Shown here piece by piece: positions 25,199-33,228 of a DNA stretch of 64,000 nucleotides; position 1 is the first letter of the stretch; the number at the start of each line of letters is the position of its first letter. Source of the DNA: JBBIRW01 sp037441565 (GTDB lineage: Bacteria; Desulfobacterota; JBBIRW01); assembly GCA_037441565.1 (NCBI GenBank), contig JBBIRW010000003.1, positions 124,001 to 188,000 of the forward strand, given 5' to 3'. The notes below the pieces were generated by a model that did no database searches, was not told where the DNA came from, and saw only the letters and a program-made list of their open reading frames with translations. The position numbers and the translations under genes were made by a program.

Positions 25199-26445
25199 CA
25201 GGCAGTTTCCCTTTTTTCAAGAATAGTAATTGGTCTTTCCCTTTTAAGGATCACATCTTCATTTATTATTACCTCTTTCACATTGCCCAGGGATGGTATT
25301 TCGTACATTATATCCAGCATGATATTTTCCATTATAGCCCTGAGCCCCCTTGCCCCTGACTTCTTTTTAAGCGCCTCCCTTGCTATTGCGATAAGGGCAT
25401 CATCCGTAAACTTGAGCTTAACATTTTCAAACTCAAAAAGCTTCTGATACTGCTTTACAATGGCATTCTTCGGCGTTGTCAGAATTTCAACCAGTGCCTT
25501 CTCATCGAGATCGTGAAGCGTTGCAATAACAGGAAGTCTGCCCACAAACTCCGGAATCATCCCGTATTTAAGCAGATCCTCAGGTTGAATCTCTGCAAGT
25601 ATATCACCGATGTTTCTCTCCTTTCTGCTCTTTATATCAGCACCAAATCCGATTGTTTTCTCAGCCAGTCTGTGTTCGATGATGCTTTCAAGTCCGCTGA
25701 AGGCCCCTCCGCATATAAATAATATGTTTGTCGTGTCTATCTGAATAAATTCCTGGTGTGGATGCTTCCTGCCACCTCTTGGAGGAACATTGGCAATCGT
25801 CCCTTCCAGTATCTTGAGGAGCGCCTGCTGGACACCTTCACCGGAAACATCTCTTGTAATGGATGGATTCTCAGACTTCCTTGCTATCTTGTCTATCTCA
25901 TCGATATAGACGATCCCCCTCTGACACCTCTCGATGTCGTAGTCCGCTGCCTGAAGAAGATAAAGGATGATATTCTCCACATCCTCACCAACATATCCTG
26001 CTTCTGTAAGTGTTGTTGCATCAGCAATTGTGAAAGGGACATCAAGTATCTTTGCGAGTGTCTGTGCAAGGAGGGTCTTCCCCGTTCCTGTTGGTCCAAT
26101 TAATAAAATATTACTCTTCTGTAACTCCACATCATCCTTCTTCCCCTTTATCGCCTCTATCCTCTTGTAGTGATTGTGAACAGCAACAGCAAGGATCTTC
26201 TTTGCCCTCTCCTGACCTATAACATACTGATCGAGTGCAGCCTTTATCTCAGCGGGCTTGGGTATTACGGTTCTCCTTCTTGATATCTCTTCCGCTTCAT
26301 ATTCCTCTGCAATGATATCATTGCAGAGCTCTATACATTCGTCACATATAAAAACCGTTGGTCCTGCGATGAGTTTTCTCACCTCATGCTGACTCTTTCC
26401 ACAGAAAGAACACACAAGGGATGTTCCCTTATCACTTTTCTTCAC
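25198..26445 (-). CDS. clpX: ATP-dependent Clp protease ATPase subunit ClpX
   Basis: ClpX unfolds substrates and feeds them to ClpP. The N-terminal C4 zinc finger (Cys12, Cys15, Cys34, Cys37) dimerises it and binds substrates. The AAA+ domain has Walker A GPTGTGKTLLAQTLA, Walker B IVYIDEIDKIARK, and the GYVGEDVEN and RGGRKHPHQEF (pore/RKH) loops. The length (415 aa) is standard. It lies 17 bases after clpP in the same operon. Confidence 0.98.
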   Translation of the reverse strand: MKKSDKGTSLVCSFCGKSQHEVRKLIAGPTVFICDECIELCNDIIAEEYEAEEISRRRTVIPKPAEIKAALDQYVIGQERAKKILAVAVHNHYKRIEAIKGKKDDVELQKSNILLIGPTGTGKTLLAQTLAKILDVPFTIADATTLTEAGYVGEDVENIILYLLQAADYDIERCQRGIVYIDEIDKIARKSENPSITRDVSGEGVQQALLKILEGTIANVPPRGGRKHPHQEFIQIDTTNILFICGGAFSGLESIIEHRLAEKTIGFGADIKSRKERNIGDILAEIQPEDLLKYGMIPEFVGRLPVIATLHDLDEKALVEILTTPKNAIVKQYQKLFEFENVKLKFTDDALIAIAREALKKKSGARGLRAIMENIMLDIMYEIPSLGNVKEVIINEDVILKRERPITILEKRETA

Positions 26446-26462
26446 CTTTTTCCTCCCTCTTC

Positions 26463-27065
26463 TTAGATCTTCTTTTTATATATGACCTCATCCACGATCC
26501 CGTACTCCTTTGCCTGCTCACCGGTCATGTAGAAATCGCGATCAGTGTCCTGCTGTATCTTCTTCAGTGACTGTTTTGTATGATAGGCAAGGAGCTCATG
26601 GATGACTGAACGAAGCCTCAGGATCTCCCTTGCCTGGATGTCAATGTCAGTAGCCTGCCCCTGAATACCTCCCCACGGCTGGTGTATGAGGACACGCGAG
26701 TGAGGAAGGGCATATCTCTTTCCAGGGGCTCCTGCTGCGAGGAGCACAGCTGCCATACTTGACGCCTGCCCAATGCAGATTGTGGAAACAGGGGGTTTAA
26801 TATACTGCATCGTATCGTATATAGCAAGCCCGGCAGTTACAAGCCCTCCAGGGGAATTTATATATAGATGCACATCCTTGTCCGGGTCTTCTGACTCAAG
26901 GAAGAGAAGCTGCGCTATTACAAGATTTGCAACGTTATCATCTATGGGGGTTCCTATAAATATGATCCTATCCTTAAGGAGCCTTGAATAGATATCGTAT
27001 GCCCTCTCCCCCCTGCTTGTCTGTTCAATAACTATCGGTATCAGTGTTAAATAGTTATCTTCCAT
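26463..27065 (-). CDS. clpP: ATP-dependent Clp protease proteolytic subunit
   Basis: This is the serine protease barrel partner of ClpX. The catalytic Ser103 is in GQASSMAAVLLAAG, His128 in RVLIHQPWGG, and the Asp region is DTDRDFYMTGEQAKEYGIVD. The 200-aa length and the N-terminal LIPIVIEQTSRGERAYDIYS are typical. It is encoded one base after tig, before clpX. Confidence 0.98.
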   Translation of the reverse strand: MEDNYLTLIPIVIEQTSRGERAYDIYSRLLKDRIIFIGTPIDDNVANLVIAQLLFLESEDPDKDVHLYINSPGGLVTAGLAIYDTMQYIKPPVSTICIGQASSMAAVLLAAGAPGKRYALPHSRVLIHQPWGGIQGQATDIDIQAREILRLRSVIHELLAYHTKQSLKKIQQDTDRDFYMTGEQAKEYGIVDEVIYKKKI

Positions 27066-27066
27066 A

Positions 27067-28344
27067 TCATCCCTTCTGTTTTAATTTAGCATTTTTATAG
27101 ATAAAATCAAACACCTTCTTGTAAAGGAGCCCTTCCTTGAGACCTTGCATCCTTCCACCCTGGCTGTAAAGGGCACTTATCCTTTCATAGGGCTGATTGA
27201 GGGAGGCAGCAATCTCTCTGAGTTTTTCATCGAGGTCAGTTTCTGAAACCTCTATGCCCTCTTTTTCAGCAATCTTCTTAAAATATAGGGCCTTCAGGAT
27301 ATTTCTCCTTGCCCGCCTTCTGAACCCTTCCCTCTCCTCATCCCTAATATCCTGAAGCTCTATCCTCTGAAGCCTTGCCCTCTCCTGAAAATCCCTGATA
27401 AGCCTTTCCGTCTCCTCTTCGACAAGCCTTTCAGGAATTTCAACAGGGTTTTTCTCTGAGAGGAGATCCACTACCTCATCCTCAAGGATACTTCTTACCC
27501 TTAATTCCTCCTCCCTTTCCAGATCCCTTTTTACCTTTTCCTTTAGCTCAGCAAGATCCCTGTAATCTCCCACATCCCTTGCAAATTCATCATCCAGATC
27601 AGGAAGGATCCTTTCCTTTATTTCCTTTAGGGTTACCCTGAATCTCGCCTCCTTACCTGCAAGATCCTTCTGATGCCAGTCATCGGGATAACGAATGGTG
27701 ATATTCTTCGACTCCCCCACCTTCATCCCGAGAAGCCCTTCCTCAAAACCAGGAACATGCTCCTTCATGCCAACCTCAATAAATCTTCCTGATATCTTCC
27801 CGTCCTTCATCTCCTCTCCGTCCATAAAGCCCTGTGCATCGATTACCGCTATGTCACCTTCCCTTACACCTCGCTCTTCTTCAACACTCCTTACCTTTGC
27901 ATATCTCCTCCTCAACTCTTCAAGTCCTTTTAAAACCTCCTCCTCTCCAATATCCCTCTTTATGTCGCTAAGTTCAATTCCGATGTAATCTGTAACATCA
28001 AAATCAGGTATCACATCAACAACAGCCCTGTATCTGAACTCCCTCCCCTCCTCAATGCCATCAACTTCTATAGATGGTTCGGAAACAGGCATAATCCCCG
28101 TCTCCCTGACAGCCCCTGGGTAGCTTTCCTTCACAAGTCTTTCTATAACTTCCTTCTCAATTGCATCCCTGTAAAGGCGGAAAAGGATTGCCTTTGGTGC
28201 TTTCCCGGGTCTAAAACCCTTGATCCTCACCCTCCTGTTAATATCCCTGTAGACTTCGGACACCTTTTCTTTAACATCCTTAGCAGGGATTACAACCTCA
28301 ATCCTCTTCCTTGTATCTGTTATGTGCTGTAGATCCACCTTCAT
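27067..28344 (-). CDS. tig: trigger factor
   Basis: This is a ribosome-bound chaperone and peptidyl-prolyl isomerase. The N-terminal domain carries the ribosome-binding loop GFRPGKAPKAILFRLY. The FKBP-like PPIase domain (about 150-245) has EVGMKEHVPGFEEGLLGMKV, and a long helical C-domain follows. It is 425 aa. The gene order tig-clpP-clpX-lon is widely conserved. A terminator of the tRNA-Leu gene lies directly upstream, so tig has its own promoter, which I could not pin down. Confidence 0.97.
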   Translation of the reverse strand: MKVDLQHITDTRKRIEVVIPAKDVKEKVSEVYRDINRRVRIKGFRPGKAPKAILFRLYRDAIEKEVIERLVKESYPGAVRETGIMPVSEPSIEVDGIEEGREFRYRAVVDVIPDFDVTDYIGIELSDIKRDIGEEEVLKGLEELRRRYAKVRSVEEERGVREGDIAVIDAQGFMDGEEMKDGKISGRFIEVGMKEHVPGFEEGLLGMKVGESKNITIRYPDDWHQKDLAGKEARFRVTLKEIKERILPDLDDEFARDVGDYRDLAELKEKVKRDLEREEELRVRSILEDEVVDLLSEKNPVEIPERLVEEETERLIRDFQERARLQRIELQDIRDEEREGFRRRARRNILKALYFKKIAEKEGIEVSETDLDEKLREIAASLNQPYERISALYSQGGRMQGLKEGLLYKKVFDFIYKNAKLKQKG

Positions 28345-28351
28345 CTTCTAA

Positions 28352-28383
28352 TAAAAAATGGTGATGGGTTTTCCCCGATCACC
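28352..28383 (-). terminator. terminator of the tRNA-Leu transcript
   Basis: On the minus strand GGTGAT pairs with ATCACC and an inner GGG/CCC extends the stem, with a two-base bulge, around an AAAA loop. ATTTTTTATT follows directly. It lies between tRNA-Leu and tig. Confidence 0.7.
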
Positions 28384-28407
28384 CCCTGAGTAGAATCTCT
28401 TTTCACA

Positions 28408-28493
28408 TGCGAGAGGGGGGAGTTGAACCCCCATCCGCTTTTAAGCGGGCTGGATCCTAAGTCCAGTGCGTCTGCCAGTTCCGCCACTCTCGC
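28408..28493 (-). tRNA. tRNA-Leu (TAG)
   Basis: The acceptor stems are GCGAGAG and CTCTCGC, with D arm GGCGGAACTGGCAGACGC, anticodon loop CTTAGGA, the long variable arm expected of class II tRNAs, and T arm GGGGGTTCAACTCCCCC. It is 86 bases with discriminator A; CCA is not encoded. Confidence 0.95.
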
Positions 28494-28909
28494 ATGATTG
28501 ATTTTAAAGGATTTTTTATCTCCTGGTCAAACATTACTGACCTCAACTCTCGTAAAATTATAGCATTTATCAAGGACATTTACACCTGCCCTCAGGATAA
28601 CAATGTGCGTACATTGCGGTCTGAAAATACTCTTATGTCCAAACAATTTTTTTATTTTATAGAGATTGACCTCAGCTTGTAAAGATCAAGTTGGATATAA
28701 TTCTCAATGCCTTAAACAAAACCTATCCACAAGGATTCTATTTCCCGAGTCTCACAACCTCAAAAGCTCAGAGATATCGGCAGATAAGCCCAACGCTTAA
28801 GCCCTTGAACCTAAAATGATGGAGTCTTTCAATTCCTTGTGGATAGGCTCAAGATAGAGATAGCTATGAGTGATTCAATAACAAGCAGAAAATTCGGAGA
28901 AAATAAAAA
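28494..28909. other. gene-free spacer between tRNA-Leu and tRNA-Lys
   Basis: I see no convincing gene in this 416-base stretch. A TATAAT (28557-28562, minus strand) could be the -10 box for tRNA-Leu, though its -35 partner is poor. The right half holds a pair of 14-base inverted repeats described separately. Confidence 0.6.
28722..28847. repeat. 126-bp element with perfect 14-bp terminal inverted repeats
   Basis: CCTATCCACAAGGA (28722-28735) and its exact reverse complement TCCTTGTGGATAGG (28834-28847) enclose 98 bases with no coding capacity. The size and ends suit a MITE-like remnant or the stem of a structured RNA. I see no target-site duplication at the edges. Confidence 0.55.
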
Positions 28910-28983
28910 TGGGCCGTGGAGGATTCGAACCTCCGGCCTACTGATTAAGAGTCAGCTGCTCTGCCTGACTGAGCTAACGGCCC
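28910..28983 (-). tRNA. tRNA-Lys (CTT)
   Basis: The acceptor stems are GGGCCGT and ACGGCCC, the anticodon loop is CTCTTAA and the T arm GGAGGTTCGAATCCTCC. It is 74 bases with discriminator A; CCA is not encoded. Confidence 0.95.
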
Positions 28984-29009
28984 ATTCATAATAAAACGCA
29001 CAAGTTTTT

Positions 29010-29038
29010 AAGTTACCAATCCTTTTATTTTAAGTCAA
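29010..29038 (-). promoter_or_regulatory. promoter of tRNA-Lys
   Basis: On the minus strand TTGACT (29033-29038) is followed after 17 bases by TAACTT (29010-29015), about 26 bases before the mature tRNA-Lys 5' end. Confidence 0.6.
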
Positions 29039-29056
29039 TAACATTTGCAGCTACCA

Positions 29057-29130
29057 TGCGCCTGGGAGGATTCGAACCTCCGACCCACGGACCCGGAATC
29101 CGTTGCTCTATCCAGCTGAGCTACAGGCGC
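29057..29130 (-). tRNA. tRNA-Arg (CCG)
   Basis: The acceptor stems are GCGCCTG and CAGGCGC, the anticodon stem is ACGGA/TCCGT with loop TTCCGGG, and the T arm is GGAGGTTCGAATCCTCC. It is 74 bases with discriminator A. Confidence 0.95.
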
Positions 29131-29271
29131 AATTAACTAATCTGGTTGAATTTTATCACAATCCCAATAAAAAAGACCGGGGTGATTATTGATAATCCAT
29201 ATCTGTTTCCATGGAGCATTTACAAATGAAGGTCGAGATCTTTTAGATGAGCATTTTTTAATGATATTGTT

Positions 29272-30303
29272 TTATTGCAATGGACAGGATAGCTCATTGT
29301 ATTCTGCAAGGAAATCTGCATTCATAGAAGTGCACACAGCATACTTTACTTCATCTATACTAAGAGGATAGTCTACATATGGATGTGCTGCATTAAGAAG
29401 TGCCGCCACTCCGTGTCTTGCAAGCTTGTTTATACCTCCCCCTCTTGCAGAAATAGCATCCCATAGCGTTTCGAATTCGCCAATAGCACATCCAAATGCA
29501 TCAGAAACCCTTGTATCTCCTCTATAGGGGGAAGGCCACATATCAGGATGGTTTTTCCAGAATCCCGGCGTGCAGCCTTCGTTACCAGGAACCCCTGAAA
29601 TAGTACATGTTGCTGATGCTGAATCCTCGATGAAATAGCTTGCGCTGTTCCATGTATAGATACCCTTTGCTGTAACAGTATCTGTACTTGGTGATGTAGA
29701 GGGGATATAGCTTCCTGAGTAAGTGATATAGCTTCCTGGATTAAGAGTGAATCCCTGAGGAGTGGGGTAGTCTTTTTTATCACCTGCAACATCCTCAAGG
29801 GTGATATTTGTAATAGTGAGATTCCCACAATTTGTCACAGTGCCTGAATACTGGATGGGCTGACCGGTGGCGGAAGCATCTGTGCATACCTTTGTTACTT
29901 TAAGGCATGGAAAAGGGGCAGAACAGGTGGCAGAGCCGGAAGCGGAGATCGTTTTTGTCTGTGAGAGATATGTATAACTTCCTGTTGCTGTAACTGTATT
30001 TATACTTGGTGATGAGGTGGGGATATAGTTTCCTGAAAATGTCTGCGAGCTATGAGCTTCAAGTGTGAGTGATGATGCAATTATGCCAGCATGGTCATCA
30101 ATCACGCTGATATTCTCTATTCTAATATCCCCGCAATTCTTCACTGTAACAGAAAAGGTAATGGGTCCTCCGGGTGCAGTTGCATTTGTGCATGTCTTGG
30201 TTACATTAAGACAGGGATTAATACGGATTCCTGCGTCAGCACTGTTTGAAATAAAAACAAGCGCTATATAAATTACAAAAAACATACAGGACAGTCTTTT
30301 CAT
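29272..30303 (-). CDS. secreted repeat protein with C-terminal GCTPGFWKNH domain
   Basis: A signal peptide (KRLSCMFFVIYIALVFISNS) is followed by two homologous repeats of about 100 residues. They begin CLNVTKTCTNATAPGGPITF and CLKVTKVCTDASATGQPIQY, and each ends in a TVTA...SASATC pattern. They resemble DUF11/DUF7507-type immunoglobulin-like adhesin repeats, each with paired Cys. The C-terminal 115 residues start GCTPGFWKNHPDMWPSPYRG, a motif seen in many exported proteins of unknown function, and end CTSMNADFLAEYNELSCP. It is probably surface-exposed or secreted. I prefer the ATG at 30303; a GTG nine bases upstream is also possible. It sits alone between tRNA genes. Confidence 0.75.
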   Translation of the reverse strand: MKRLSCMFFVIYIALVFISNSADAGIRINPCLNVTKTCTNATAPGGPITFSVTVKNCGDIRIENISVIDDHAGIIASSLTLEAHSSQTFSGNYIPTSSPSINTVTATGSYTYLSQTKTISASGSATCSAPFPCLKVTKVCTDASATGQPIQYSGTVTNCGNLTITNITLEDVAGDKKDYPTPQGFTLNPGSYITYSGSYIPSTSPSTDTVTAKGIYTWNSASYFIEDSASATCTISGVPGNEGCTPGFWKNHPDMWPSPYRGDTRVSDAFGCAIGEFETLWDAISARGGGINKLARHGVAALLNAAHPYVDYPLSIDEVKYAVCTSMNADFLAEYNELSCPLQ

Positions 30304-30405
30304 ACTTTCCACACCTTCACTAACTTTTCGATTAATTCATCTTGTTTGCAATTTCCAAGCCATATCATAAATCATTGAATATCAAGAATTTTTGGAGAAA
30401 AGGCT

Positions 30406-30478
30406 GCTTTTGCGTAAATTATTCTGACACATTGGATTATCGAGGATACGGCGAGTCTCTTTTTGGCCTGGCAAAAGC
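30406..30478. other. long-range 8-bp inverted repeat in the leader region of the GCTPGFWKNH gene
   Basis: GCTTTTGC (30406-30413) and GCAAAAGC (30471-30478) could pair around 57 bases that include short GC-rich patches. It lies between tRNA-Arg (TCG) and the exported-protein gene and would be in that gene's 5' leader. No known riboswitch consensus was recognised. Confidence 0.3.
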
Positions 30479-30514
30479 GGTTCTACTCTCCCAACCATTT
30501 TTATTATTAAATTA

Positions 30515-30589
30515 CGCGCCCGGGAGGATTCGAACCTCCGACCTGCGGATTCGAAGTCCGACGCTCTATCCAGACTGAGCTACGGGCGC
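30515..30589 (-). tRNA. tRNA-Arg (TCG)
   Basis: The acceptor stems are GCGCCCG and CGGGCGC, with anticodon loop CTTCGAA and T arm GGAGGTTCGAATCCTCC; discriminator G. The outermost anticodon-stem pair (T/C) is mismatched. It is 75 bases and CCA is not encoded. Confidence 0.93.
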
Positions 30590-30745
30590 ATCTCTTAATG
30601 GATATTATTAGATTATGTAAAATTTATCAATCAAAAGCCCTGCGGTTTAGTTGATACCCTGAAGCTGTAATATTTTTGTTACAATTCCGGGATGTATTAT
30701 TTTAATTACATTTAACCATCACCCCCGCATTTTATTTAATTAAAC

Positions 30746-30774
30746 TTGACAATTTTATACATGACTGGTATAAA
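30746..30774 (+). promoter_or_regulatory. promoter of the LuxR-type gene
   Basis: TTGACA (30746-30751) is followed after 17 bases by TATAAA (30769-30774). The leader would be about 20 bases and contains no clear ribosome site. Confidence 0.75.
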
Positions 30775-30800
30775 TCAAGTAAATCTTATCGCATACAATA

Positions 30801-31400
30801 ATGAATGTCATTGTTAAATTAAAAAACAGAATATTATCGGATTTTATATGCGAATATCTGGAATCAAATGGTATTACCGTATCAACAGACATTGTAAACA
30901 TTACTTCAGGAACAAGATTCGATGTTGCTATTGTTGACAATCTAAATCTCAGCAGTGAATTCATAACAAAAATACGCGATGCAAAAATCATTCTCTTTGA
31001 TACAGGTCTTAATACAGAAGAAATCGTGAGATGCTTTAATTCCTTTAATATCCATGGGATTATATCACCAGATGCCGATAAGAGAAGGCTAATCGAAGCT
31101 ATAAACTCTGTTCATTATGGAGCTATCTGGATAAACAATGATAACCTGAAAGATCTTCTTCACAAAGAAAGGCTGAAAATGGCTCGGGAGGGTTTAATTC
31201 AACATTTAACAGAAAGAGAAAATCAGGTCATGGAATGCCTTCTGGAAGGCCTTACAAACAAGGAGATAGCAAACATGCTCTCAATTTCAGAACAAACTGT
31301 AAAATCTCATATGCGGAGTATTTTCAAGAAATTTAATGTATCCAACAGATGCCAGCTTATAACCCTTATCTTAAGGGGTAAAAAACAGTCTGCCCGTTGA
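30801..31400 (+). CDS. LuxR/NarL-type response-regulator-like protein
   Basis: Residues 1-115 look like a degenerate receiver domain (RFDVAIVDNLNLSSEFITKI, then IKIILFD-like and HGIISPDADKRRLIEAIN). The usual acidic pocket at the N-terminal end is not evident, so phosphorylation is doubtful. The C-terminal 65 residues form a GerE/LuxR helix-turn-helix (LTERENQVMECLLEGLTNKE, IANMLSISEQTVKSHMRSIF). It is 199 aa. It lies upstream of the sigma54 activator and the amyloid operon and may regulate them; no kinase is adjacent. Confidence 0.85.
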   Translation: MNVIVKLKNRILSDFICEYLESNGITVSTDIVNITSGTRFDVAIVDNLNLSSEFITKIRDAKIILFDTGLNTEEIVRCFNSFNIHGIISPDADKRRLIEAINSVHYGAIWINNDNLKDLLHKERLKMAREGLIQHLTERENQVMECLLEGLTNKEIANMLSISEQTVKSHMRSIFKKFNVSNRCQLITLILRGKKQSAR

Positions 31401-31477
31401 TAATCTAATTGTAACATTTTTATCACAATCCCAAAGGATTAATCCCATTTTTCTAGCAAAATAATACAAATGGGGGA

Positions 31478-31507
31478 TTGAAATACCGCATCCTTCTTTG
31501 ATAGAAT
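31478..31507 (+). promoter_or_regulatory. possible promoter of the PilZ-sigma54 activator gene
   Basis: TTGAAA (31478-31483) is followed after 18 bases by TAGAAT (31502-31507), some 50 bases before the ATG. A strong ribosome site, GGAGGAAGG, abuts the start. Confidence 0.45.
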
Positions 31508-31558
31508 TCATATAAAATTTTTCTGCTCGTTTCTCATAACATCCTCGCCGGAGGAAGG

Positions 31559-33070
31559 ATGACGCGGTTATCACCACGGATAAAAACTGATATACCTGCG
31601 GAGATAAAAGCAAATAATATTGAAGCACATGGCAAAATTGTTAACATTTCCGTGGACTCAGCCTTTGTCATAGAATCACCACCCATCATCACCAAAAAAC
31701 CAGGGGTGGAGATCTTGATCAGATACGAACTTCCGGGCTCAGGACCTTTTGAACACTGCGGAAGAATCCTTAGGGCGGAGAAATCAGGTTTTGCCCTTTC
31801 CTTTGAGAACATGGATATCCAGGCAAAGCTGCACCACTGGAATTACATAATAGGGGGTCTTATAAACATAAAAAGCTGCCCCTACTGTGGAAAAGAATAT
31901 ATGAGGATTCCTGAAGTCTGCATAGAGTGCAACTGGAGGCTCGACTTTGAAGACCCCGATTACTTCGACTTTTTTGAAAAGAGAAGGCTTATAAATAGGA
32001 TCCAGCAGGGTATTCTTAACCTCGACAGGGAAAGTCTTTATAGGATCTACAATTTCCTCAAAACAGACATACTGAAAATGCTGGATTCTGAAGGGATGCA
32101 GGAGTTTGTTGGAACAAGCAGTAAAATGCTTGAGGTATTTTCAAATATAAGGAAGATTGCCCCGACAGATCTTCCTGTTCTCATACTTGGTGAAACAGGA
32201 ACAGGAAAGGAACTTACCGCCCTTGCCATACATGAAAGGAGCCTGAGGAAGGGAAAACCCTTCTTAACGATAAACTGTGCTGCCATACCTGAAACCCTTC
32301 TTGAGGCAGAGCTTTTCGGATACGAGAGGGGTGCATTCACTGGTGCATATACAACAAGGAAAGGGAAGTTTGAACTTGCAGATGGAGGAACAGTATTCCT
32401 TGACGAAATAGGTGATCTTTCCGTAAATCTGCAGGCAAAACTTTTAAGATTTCTTGAAGAGGGTATGGTTGAAAGGATAGGCGGAAAGGGCGGAAGAAGG
32501 GTGGATGTAAGGATCATTGCGGCAACAAATTGCGATCTTGAAAGGGCAATGAGGGAAGGGCGCTTCAGGAGCGACCTCTTTTTCAGGCTCAATGCCTTTA
32601 CCATAAAGCTTCCATCCTTAAGGGAAAGGGGGGAGGATAAGATAATACTCGCCAACTACTTCCTGAGGAAATTTTTAAAGGGCGATCTATCAAGGATAAA
32701 GGGTTTCAGTGAAAGTGCAATCAATGCCGTGATGAACTACTCATGGCCCGGAAATGTAAGGGAACTTATAAATAAGATAAGAAGGGGGATCGTCATTGCC
32801 ACTGGTGAAGCCTTAACCCCCTCAGACCTTGAGCTTGAGGATCCAGGTGTCAGCAGTGATCAAATGTCAAAGGAGCATACACCCCTCAAGGGCATTATAT
32901 CCAGGATCCAGAAGGAGCAGACAATAAAGGCACTCATCCAGTGCAACTTAAACATATCCCGTGCATCAAGGGAACTTGGCATAAGCCGCCAGGGCCTTTA
33001 CGGTCTTATCAAAAGATACAGGATAGATATCTCCTCCCTCAGGTCACAGGATCAGAAATGGAAGGGATAA
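31559..33070 (+). CDS. PilZ domain - zinc ribbon - sigma54 activator fusion
   Basis: The domains in order are: a PilZ-like domain (about 1-90) with an RxxxR box (Arg3, Arg7) and NISVDS near residue 29, where the usual final Gly of the DxSxxG box is Ser; a zinc ribbon (Cys107, Cys110, Cys121, Cys124); a linker; a sigma54-interacting AAA+ domain with Walker A GETGTGKE, the sigma54 loop GAFTGAYTTRKGKFELADGG, Walker B VFLDEIGD and the R-finger region; and a Fis-type helix-turn-helix (NISRASRELGISRQGLYGLI). It should activate sigma54 promoters, possibly gated by c-di-GMP through PilZ. A near-perfect sigma54 promoter lies 116 bases beyond its stop, before the amyloid operon. It is 503 aa. Confidence 0.88.
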   Translation: MTRLSPRIKTDIPAEIKANNIEAHGKIVNISVDSAFVIESPPIITKKPGVEILIRYELPGSGPFEHCGRILRAEKSGFALSFENMDIQAKLHHWNYIIGGLINIKSCPYCGKEYMRIPEVCIECNWRLDFEDPDYFDFFEKRRLINRIQQGILNLDRESLYRIYNFLKTDILKMLDSEGMQEFVGTSSKMLEVFSNIRKIAPTDLPVLILGETGTGKELTALAIHERSLRKGKPFLTINCAAIPETLLEAELFGYERGAFTGAYTTRKGKFELADGGTVFLDEIGDLSVNLQAKLLRFLEEGMVERIGGKGGRRVDVRIIAATNCDLERAMREGRFRSDLFFRLNAFTIKLPSLRERGEDKIILANYFLRKFLKGDLSRIKGFSESAINAVMNYSWPGNVRELINKIRRGIVIATGEALTPSDLELEDPGVSSDQMSKEHTPLKGIISRIQKEQTIKALIQCNLNISRASRELGISRQGLYGLIKRYRIDISSLRSQDQKWKG

Positions 33071-33185
33071 ATGTCAAATGGATTTTACAGAAATTTTATC
33101 CATAAAGCCTAAAAGCTGTCTTCCTTCTTTACAAACCCCTGCATTCTAAATAGCTAACAACCTGTTTTCAAAAGCAATTTCCATC

Positions 33186-33200
33186 TGGCACGCCTGTTGC
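33186..33200 (+). promoter_or_regulatory. sigma54 (-24/-12) promoter of the amyloid operon
   Basis: TGGCAC (33186-33191), five bases, then TTGC (33197-33200): an exact match to the TGGCAC-N5-TTGC core with the invariant GG and GC. Transcription would begin near 33212, about 17 bases before the first gene. It follows directly on the gene for a sigma54 activator. Confidence 0.88.
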
Positions 33201-33228
33201 GTATTCCTTCTAATAGAAGAGAAACCCC

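Noticed and set aside
28494..28682. A 62-codon open frame beginning in the tRNA-Leu flank.
   Set aside because: No ribosome site, no domain and low-complexity composition; regarded as chance.
30406..30500. A c-di-GMP-I riboswitch in the leader of the secreted protein gene.
   Set aside because: Some CAAAGC-like bases are present, but the conserved GEMM core and tetraloop receptor are not.
30342..30578. An open frame of 78 codons on the plus strand.
   Set aside because: It runs through tRNA-Arg (TCG) on the other strand and has no ribosome site or recognisable protein.
29151..31434. A 17-base direct repeat, TTTTATCACAATCCCAA, at 29151-29167 and 31418-31434.
   Set aside because: It is AT-rich and only 17 bases; such a match is not unlikely by chance in 64 kb, and the surroundings differ.
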